Shown here in pieces: positions 58,657 to 64,000 of a stretch of DNA of 64,000 nucleotides. The stretch is taken from NCBI RefSeq assembly GCF_019091455.1, contig NZ_JAGXJN010000001.1, positions 248,001-312,000 on the forward strand. The letters run 5' to 3'. Every line of letters begins with the position of its first letter. Within the stretch, counting starts at the first letter, position 1. Made by a program: the position numbers and the translations under genes. The DNA comes from Chitinophaga sp. GbtcB8 (GTDB taxonomy: Bacteria; Bacteroidota; Bacteroidia; Chitinophagales; Chitinophagaceae). The notes below the pieces were generated by a model. That model ran no database searches. It was given only the letters and a program-made list of their open reading frames with translations, and was not told the DNA's origin.

Positions 58657-60201
58657 TTATTTGGTGCCGCCCCATTCCTTGCTTTGCTCGATTTTGGTGT
58701 TGTCCAGCTCTAAAAGGGGAATAGGTAATATTTCATTTTTACCTGCTACAAATCCGCGGGTAGCCAGTACGGTAGCGGCTTTGCCGGTGCGCACCAGGTC
58801 AAACCAGCGTTTGCCTTCGCCGGCCAGCTCTAAACGGCGCTCGTTAAAAATGTTATCAAAAGTAGCCGGGATAGCGGGTAAGCCTACACGGGCACGTACG
58901 GCATTCAGCAGCGCATAGGAGCGGGTGCCGGCCAGGCCGCTTTCGCCATTGCGCACGCGGGCCTCTGCTTCCATCAGGTAGGTATCTGCCAAACGGATCT
59001 CGTACATATTAATGCCGAAGTTCAGCTCAGAAGGGCCACCGCCGGTGCTTTTGTTAGATACACGGCCGGCAAATTTCTCCAGGAAATAACCGGTGTTGTT
59101 GTATCCTTTTTCATAAGAGGCAATACCGTTCTTTTCAAGGCTGTCAAGATTAGCAATGGTATACGGATAACGGGGATCGTTATGAATGGCATCGAACAGG
59201 TTGGTTGTAACAGGCAGGAAGCTCCAGCCGGATACATAATCAGGCGCGCCTGTTTTTAATGCCTTGTAAGCACGGGGCCCTACCATAATGCCCAGCACAT
59301 TACCTTCTGAACAGGATACGCAATCCCAGTTACCGGCAGAAGTAGAGGTGAAAGACATTTCAAAAATGGATTCAGAGTTGAACTTTGTTTTCCACAGATC
59401 ACCAAAATTGGCCAGCAGCTTATAACCGTAGGTAGCGCTTACATCGCCGGGGGTGGCGCCATTTACTTCCTGGAATTCTGCAATGGCCTCTGTCCACTTC
59501 TGTTCCCACAGGTATACCTTACCCAGCAGGGCATGTGCAGTGCCTTTGGTTACGCGGCCGCCTTCTGAAGCTGCACTAATGGTATTGGGCAGGTTCGTTT
59601 CTGCAATAGCTTCCTTCAGGTCTTTTTCTATCTGCGCATATACTTCCTGCGGTGTTACCTGTGATATATTATACCAGTCGTTTTTTTCAATAGGCTCCAG
59701 CGTAAGCGGTATGTTCTTGAAAAAGCGTACCAGGTCAAAATAGAAATAAGCGCGCAGCAATTTTGCTTCTGCAGTAAAACGTGCTTTGGTATTTTCATCC
59801 ATAGCGGTTACACCGGGCAGCTTTTGCAGCAGCTTGTTGGCGCGGAAAATACCCTGGTAGCTGTTAGCCCAGATATCGTCCTGCGGGCCGGTTGCCGGCG
59901 TTAAGGTGTAATTGGAAATAACCTGCAGCTGGCTCACATCGTTAGGGCCGCCACCACCAGCCAGGTGATCGTCTGATGCGGCATCTGCCACACCTACCTT
60001 GGTTACATAACCATTGCTGGTCCAGGGTACTTTATCATAAATGGCTATCAGGCCGGTATAGGCTTCTGCCGCTGTTTTGTAATAATTCTCTTCCAGTATG
60101 GTGCCCCTGGGCTGTACATCCAGGAAACCACGGCTACAGGCTGCTGCCATGGAAAGACCAGCGGCCACTAATGCGATATATTTGATATTACGTTGCTTCA
60201 T
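58657..60201 (-). CDS. SusD/RagB-family surface glycan-binding lipoprotein
   Basis: A 514-residue SusD homologue. The lipoprotein signal (1-21) ends AAAC (Cys22). SusD blocks include FLDVQPRGTILEENYYKTAAEAY, ANKLLQKLPGV, AEAKLLRAYFYFDLVRFFKNIPL, GTAHALLGKVYLWEQKWTEAI, EIRLADTYLMEAEARVRNGE and the C-terminal NIFNERRLELAGEGKRWFDLVRTG. It is 12 bases after susC and forms the surface half of the PUL 2 import port, likely for beta-glucan given GH16 and GH30 downstream. Confidence 0.95.
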   Translation of the reverse strand: MKQRNIKYIALVAAGLSMAAACSRGFLDVQPRGTILEENYYKTAAEAYTGLIAIYDKVPWTSNGYVTKVGVADAASDDHLAGGGGPNDVSQLQVISNYTLTPATGPQDDIWANSYQGIFRANKLLQKLPGVTAMDENTKARFTAEAKLLRAYFYFDLVRFFKNIPLTLEPIEKNDWYNISQVTPQEVYAQIEKDLKEAIAETNLPNTISAASEGGRVTKGTAHALLGKVYLWEQKWTEAIAEFQEVNGATPGDVSATYGYKLLANFGDLWKTKFNSESIFEMSFTSTSAGNWDCVSCSEGNVLGIMVGPRAYKALKTGAPDYVSGWSFLPVTTNLFDAIHNDPRYPYTIANLDSLEKNGIASYEKGYNNTGYFLEKFAGRVSNKSTGGGPSELNFGINMYEIRLADTYLMEAEARVRNGESGLAGTRSYALLNAVRARVGLPAIPATFDNIFNERRLELAGEGKRWFDLVRTGKAATVLATRGFVAGKNEILPIPLLELDNTKIEQSKEWGGTK

Positions 60202-60213
60202 CTTTCAATAGTT

Positions 60214-63200
60214 TTAAAAAGTAACATTTAAACCTGCCATGTAAGAACGGGCCTGCGGATAAATACCGCGGTCCACACTCAATACGCCATTACTACGGTC
60301 ATTACCGCCAATTTCAGGATCATAACCGCTGTAACCGGTAATGGTGAACAGGTTCTCGGCCATTATATATACACGTACTTTTGAAATGAGCGCTTTTTTG
60401 GTAAGTGTGCCCGGTAAGGTATAACCCAGCTGTATGTTGCGCATACGGAAGTAACTGCCGCTTTCCAGGTAAAAGTCTGAAGGGTTGGTAAAGTTCTTGT
60501 TCGGATCATTTACGTTCAAACGGGGAAAATCGGTGGAAGTACCTTCACCATGCCAGCGGCCCAGGGCCGTGGTTTGCCAGTTGGCATTGGGAATATCCAG
60601 CCTGCGCAGCGCCTGGAAGATCTTGTTACCGGCAGAGCCCTGACCAAATATAGTTAGATCAAATCCTTTGTAAGCAGCATTGATGGAGAAACCATATGAC
60701 CAGCTGGGAATAGGGTTACCAATAAATGTGCGGTCCGCGTCACTGATCAAACCATCATTATTCAGGTCTGCCCAGCGGAAATCGCCCGGTTGTGCACCCG
60801 GCTGTATCCTTTTACCATCTTTTGTATATGCATCAATTTCTGCCTGGTTCTGGAAAACGCCCAGGGTCTTGAAACCATAAAATGCATTATACTGCTGGCC
60901 TACGGCAATACGTGTTAAGGGGTAGCTGCTGGCTACAAAAGGCACCTGGTCGTCTGTGATATATTTTACACCGGTACCCAGGTTGGTTACTTTATTTTTC
61001 AGGTAAGATACGTTGGCGTTCACACCCAGGTTCAGATCGCCCAGCTGTTTGCGGTAACCTACTTCCAGCTCCAGACCGGTGTTATCCATATCTGCTACGT
61101 TAGCAGCAGGGTTGGTGTTGGAACCTATGTAAGCCGGAATGCGCGGGTTACGCAAAATGCCGGTAGTTACTTTTTTGTACCAATCGAAATTCACGAAGAA
61201 GTCACGGAAAAGGGTGGCTTCAAAACCAACGTTGGTCTGGCTGGTTTGCTCCCATTTCAGGTCCGGGTTAGCCGGTGCATTGGGACTGTAACCTATCAGG
61301 TAGCTGCCGCTGTTGCCTATAGTATAGTTACGGCCGCTACCCAGGGTAGAGGCATAAGCAAAGTCGTTAATGTTATCATTACCTACAATACCGTAACCGC
61401 CGCGGATCTTTAAGAAATCCACTACATTGTTCTTAGGCCAGAAGTTTTCACGGGAGCTTACCCAGCCCAGTGAAAAGGATGGGAAGTTACCGTACTTGTT
61501 ATTCACACCAAAGCGGGATGAACCATCGCGGCGTATAACACCCTGTACCAGGTATTTTTCATCGTAGTTATAATCCAAACGGGCAAACAGGGATGACACT
61601 GTATGATCTATACCTTCTGAACCGGATGATACGCGCTTATCGCTGGGCACATTAAAGTTCAGGGAAGCTTCTTTAAAATTGGTAGCTGGTATCTCGTAAT
61701 AGGTAACGCTGGTGCCGCGGGTGTGGTTGTCCTTATAGGCGCCTTGTCCTAACAGCACCGTGAAGTTATGCAAGCCGGCTACTTTGTTATAAGACAAGGT
61801 GTTTTCCAGGTTCCAGTCAAAACGCTGGTTGTTGCTACGCAGGAAAGAAGTACGGGTGGTGTTGGTGGATGAGTTGAGGTAGTAAATAGGTGTAAAGGTT
61901 TCATCGCCCCAGAAACCTATTTTGGTACCTACTGTGGAACGCAGGCGCAGGCCTTTAATGGGCTGCACTTCTATAAATGCGTTACCTACTATGTTATGTG
62001 CCCAGGAGTAGTTGCCCAAACGGGTTTGGATATACGCTGCCGGGTTAGTAAGCTCCTGGCCTACCTGGCCGGAAATACCATACGGGCGGCCGCTGGCGTC
62101 TTTTACCACGCCCAGGTTCAGGTAAGGCTGTGCTGCTGCAACAGCAGGATCAGTTACTACGAACGGCGTAATAGGATCCATGTTGATGGCAGAGCTTAAA
62201 GGGCCGCCGAACTCATTGTTGGTATTACCCAGGCCAATGGATTTTTCGTAGGAGTAACCTACGTTCTGCCCAACGGTTACCCACTGTGATAATTTATGCG
62301 TAGAATTCAGGCGCAGGTTCACACGTTGGTATTTGGAAATATCAGTGGCTACAATACCATCCTGTTTCAGGTAACCTACGGAGCTGTAAAAGGTAGACTT
62401 TTCGCTACCGCCGCTTACGCTGATCTCATGGCTCTGGCGGGCGGCGCTGTTGTTAAAGATCACATCCTGCCAGTCAGTACCGGCGCCAAAAGATGCCGGG
62501 TTGGTAAATGGTGCGGGCTTGCCTGCATTTACAGCTGCCTCATTACGCAGGGTAGCGTATTCGGTAGCATTCAGCATATGCAGCTTTTTAGCAGGTGCAG
62601 AGGTACCATAATAACCATTATAGCTCACCTGCGTATTACCGGCCTTACCTTTTTTAGTGGTGATGAGTATAACGCCGGCGGCTGCACGGGCACCGTAAAT
62701 AGCCTGGGAAGCAGCATCTTTCAGCACTTCCATGGATTCTATATCGTGCGGGTTCAGGTAGCTGATGCCGCCGTTATCCACCACTACCCCATCTACTACC
62801 CATAGCGGGTTACTGTTATTAAAGGAGGTAACGCCGCGTACACGTACGCTGGCGCTGGAACCGGGCTGGCCGCTGCTGGCAGCAATGGTAACACCGGAGG
62901 TGCGGCCCTGCAGGGTTTGTTCCAGGCGGGTTACCGGCTGGTTCTCAATATCAGCAGCTTTTACGCTGGAGATAGCGCCGGTTACCACGCTTTTCTTTTG
63001 TACGCCGTAACCTACTACTACTGTTTCCGTTAAAGCGGTTTGCGATATCTGCAGCTGCACATCCTGCATACCGGCAATAGCCGGGAAGGTATGCTGGGTG
63101 TAACCAACAAAGGATACTATCAGCTCACTGTTGCGGGGTGCGCGGATATTGTACCTGCCCTCGCCATCCGTAGCAGTACCGGTGTTGGTACCTTTTACGC

Positions 63201-63735
63201 GGATGGTGGCGCCGGGTATAGGCTGGCCCTTTTCGTCGGTTACGCGGCCGCTGATGCTAACAGTGGTGTCCTGCTGCATTTTAGCACCGGGGCGCACCTG
63301 TATAATGATACGTGAGCCATCAATGCTATAGAACATGGCCTGATCGCGCAGGCATTCGTCCAGCACTTCTTTCACCGTGGCGTTTTTTACCGATACGGTT
63401 ACAGGCTTAGTGCGTGACAGCATGTTCTCATCATACACTATAGACATACCCGCCTGACGGGATACTTCTTTCAGCACCTTTTTCAGCGATGCGTTCTTTT
63501 CTGAAAGTGTGATCTGCTGGGATACTGCTTTTGCGCTTATCTGCAAGCAGGCTGCCAGCATTAAAAAGGCAGTCAGTTTCATAACGCAGAGCATTTTACG
63601 GGCCAGCAGGCTTTTTGCTGTAATACCATGGTCCGTGATTTGATTTTGGTATTGCTTTTCAATAACATGAGCATGCTCATGCCAGGTAGGTAGCTTCCGG
63701 GTAACGGAAGCTTTACCACTAAAGTTTAAATACAT
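60214..63735 (-). CDS. SusC/RagA-family TonB-dependent transporter
   Basis: A 1173-residue transporter. A long N-terminus leads to the signal (MKLTAFLMLAACLQISAKAV, about 52-71). An STN domain (about 75-140; LKKVLKEVSRQAGMSIVYDE), CarboxypepD_reg (about 155-240; ISGRVTDEKGQPIPGATIRV) and a plug (about 245-365; ETVVVGYGVQKK, VRGVTSF, VVDGVVVDNGG, MEVLKDAASQAIYGARAAAGVILITTKKG) follow. The barrel ends SYMAGLNVTF. The STN domain implies FecR signalling, but no FecR or sigma gene is in the window; they may lie beyond 64000. It heads PUL 2. The start at 63735 is uncertain; downstream Met residues at about 48 and 52 are alternatives. Confidence 0.94.
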   Translation of the reverse strand: MYLNFSGKASVTRKLPTWHEHAHVIEKQYQNQITDHGITAKSLLARKMLCVMKLTAFLMLAACLQISAKAVSQQITLSEKNASLKKVLKEVSRQAGMSIVYDENMLSRTKPVTVSVKNATVKEVLDECLRDQAMFYSIDGSRIIIQVRPGAKMQQDTTVSISGRVTDEKGQPIPGATIRVKGTNTGTATDGEGRYNIRAPRNSELIVSFVGYTQHTFPAIAGMQDVQLQISQTALTETVVVGYGVQKKSVVTGAISSVKAADIENQPVTRLEQTLQGRTSGVTIAASSGQPGSSASVRVRGVTSFNNSNPLWVVDGVVVDNGGISYLNPHDIESMEVLKDAASQAIYGARAAAGVILITTKKGKAGNTQVSYNGYYGTSAPAKKLHMLNATEYATLRNEAAVNAGKPAPFTNPASFGAGTDWQDVIFNNSAARQSHEISVSGGSEKSTFYSSVGYLKQDGIVATDISKYQRVNLRLNSTHKLSQWVTVGQNVGYSYEKSIGLGNTNNEFGGPLSSAINMDPITPFVVTDPAVAAAQPYLNLGVVKDASGRPYGISGQVGQELTNPAAYIQTRLGNYSWAHNIVGNAFIEVQPIKGLRLRSTVGTKIGFWGDETFTPIYYLNSSTNTTRTSFLRSNNQRFDWNLENTLSYNKVAGLHNFTVLLGQGAYKDNHTRGTSVTYYEIPATNFKEASLNFNVPSDKRVSSGSEGIDHTVSSLFARLDYNYDEKYLVQGVIRRDGSSRFGVNNKYGNFPSFSLGWVSSRENFWPKNNVVDFLKIRGGYGIVGNDNINDFAYASTLGSGRNYTIGNSGSYLIGYSPNAPANPDLKWEQTSQTNVGFEATLFRDFFVNFDWYKKVTTGILRNPRIPAYIGSNTNPAANVADMDNTGLELEVGYRKQLGDLNLGVNANVSYLKNKVTNLGTGVKYITDDQVPFVASSYPLTRIAVGQQYNAFYGFKTLGVFQNQAEIDAYTKDGKRIQPGAQPGDFRWADLNNDGLISDADRTFIGNPIPSWSYGFSINAAYKGFDLTIFGQGSAGNKIFQALRRLDIPNANWQTTALGRWHGEGTSTDFPRLNVNDPNKNFTNPSDFYLESGSYFRMRNIQLGYTLPGTLTKKALISKVRVYIMAENLFTITGYSGYDPEIGGNDRSNGVLSVDRGIYPQARSYMAGLNVTF

Positions 63736-63930
63736 ACTTTTGTAGTGTTTGGGAATGACCAGATAATAGTTCTTAACGGGACTTATTGTTTCTTCGGGAA
63801 CCCAGACTTTCTGCCGGGGGTGTTGCGAGCACTTCCGGCTTTTTTCATAGGTATTGCCCCCCTTTGTGCGTGTTAGCTTGTTTCAGGCTTCATAACGTTA
63901 TATATGTTTACGATCAGTTTGAATAATGCA

Positions 63931-63960
63931 TACCCGGCCGCACGTGGTAGCGGCCAGGTA
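63931..63960. terminator. Hairpin near the window end
   Basis: TACC-C-GGCCGC at 63931-63941 pairs with GCGGCC-A-GGTA at 63950-63960 (10 of 11 bp) around an 8-nt loop. It lies upstream of susC and just after the possible gene end at 63979. The 265 bp from 63736 to 64000 show no other gene. Confidence 0.5.
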
Positions 63961-63978
63961 TGAAATTGATGACGTGGT

Positions 63979-64000
63979 TTATTCTGCTGTAACCGTCAGC
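63979..64000 (-). CDS. Possible 3' end of a gene continuing beyond the window
   Basis: The minus strand reads LTVTAE then TAA at 63979-63981, followed by a hairpin. This looks like a protein end but only seven codons are visible. Family and reality cannot be judged. Confidence 0.25.

Noticed and set aside
63735-63742. Plus-strand TACTTTTG at the susC start as an antisense promoter
   Set aside because: No -33 TTTG at the right distance and no plus-strand gene follows; probably chance.
1-64000. CRISPR array, prophage, insertion sequence or rRNA genes
   Set aside because: No regularly spaced long repeats, transposase, phage structural genes or rRNA sequence were seen.

Overview
The window looks like a chromosomal stretch from a Bacteroidota member, most likely Chitinophagaceae and close to Chitinophaga. 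Supporting signs are two SusC/SusD pairs, FecI/FecR-type ECF sigma and anti-sigma pairs, a type IX secretion (T9SS) sorting tail, several promoters with the Bacteroidota -7 element TAnnTTTG, and few Shine-Dalgarno sites. No insertion sequence, prophage or CRISPR array is visible. Assignments come from reading the sequence; no database search was run.

Layout. Positions 1-11,000 hold housekeeping and accessory genes: the end of a RibD/DHFR-like gene, a DNA alkylation repair protein, a siderophore-type TonB receptor coupled to a PepSY membrane protein, an SGNH esterase with a GH5 glycosidase, an SDR lacking its catalytic Tyr/Lys, a LysR regulator divergent from an alpha/beta hydrolase, and a GluQ-type synthetase. 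A tRNA-Asp(GTC) gene at 11,124 lies next to GluQ, the enzyme family that modifies this tRNA. Just after it, 11,461-18,120 is a complete type I Wadjet plasmid-defence operon, jetA-jetB-jetC-jetD.

18,300-35,300 holds an HxlR regulator/SnoaL pair and then an inward-facing polysaccharide utilisation locus (PUL 1): ECF sigma, FecR, SusC, SusD, GH92 alpha-mannosidase, a six-hairpin glycosidase and a T9SS-exported endonuclease/exonuclease/phosphatase protein with three internal repeats. The set suggests an alpha-mannan or N-glycan substrate, perhaps phosphorylated. PUL 1 carries two recombination scars. A relic fuses a fecR head to a sigma tail between sigma and fecR. A 48-bp copy of the HxlR gene's 3' end lies at 35,260, in direct orientation to the intact gene 16 kb away, within gene debris.

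35,700-56,100 is mixed: a DUF6340 lipoprotein, a MacB/FtsX-type permease, a suppressor-of-fused protein, DUF4386 plus AraC, a GH127 enzyme, a second ECF sigma/FecR/TonB-receptor/lipoprotein cluster, an MNT/HEPN toxin-antitoxin pair, a heptahaem cytochrome lipoprotein and several enzymes. 56,194-63,735 is PUL 2 (SusC, SusD, GH16, GH30), suited to beta-glucan. Together the PULs fit a degrader of fungal, yeast or algal wall polymers; this is inference. Both ECF clusters share the bipartite element GGrkTT-N14-kwCTTA upstream of the genes they probably control.
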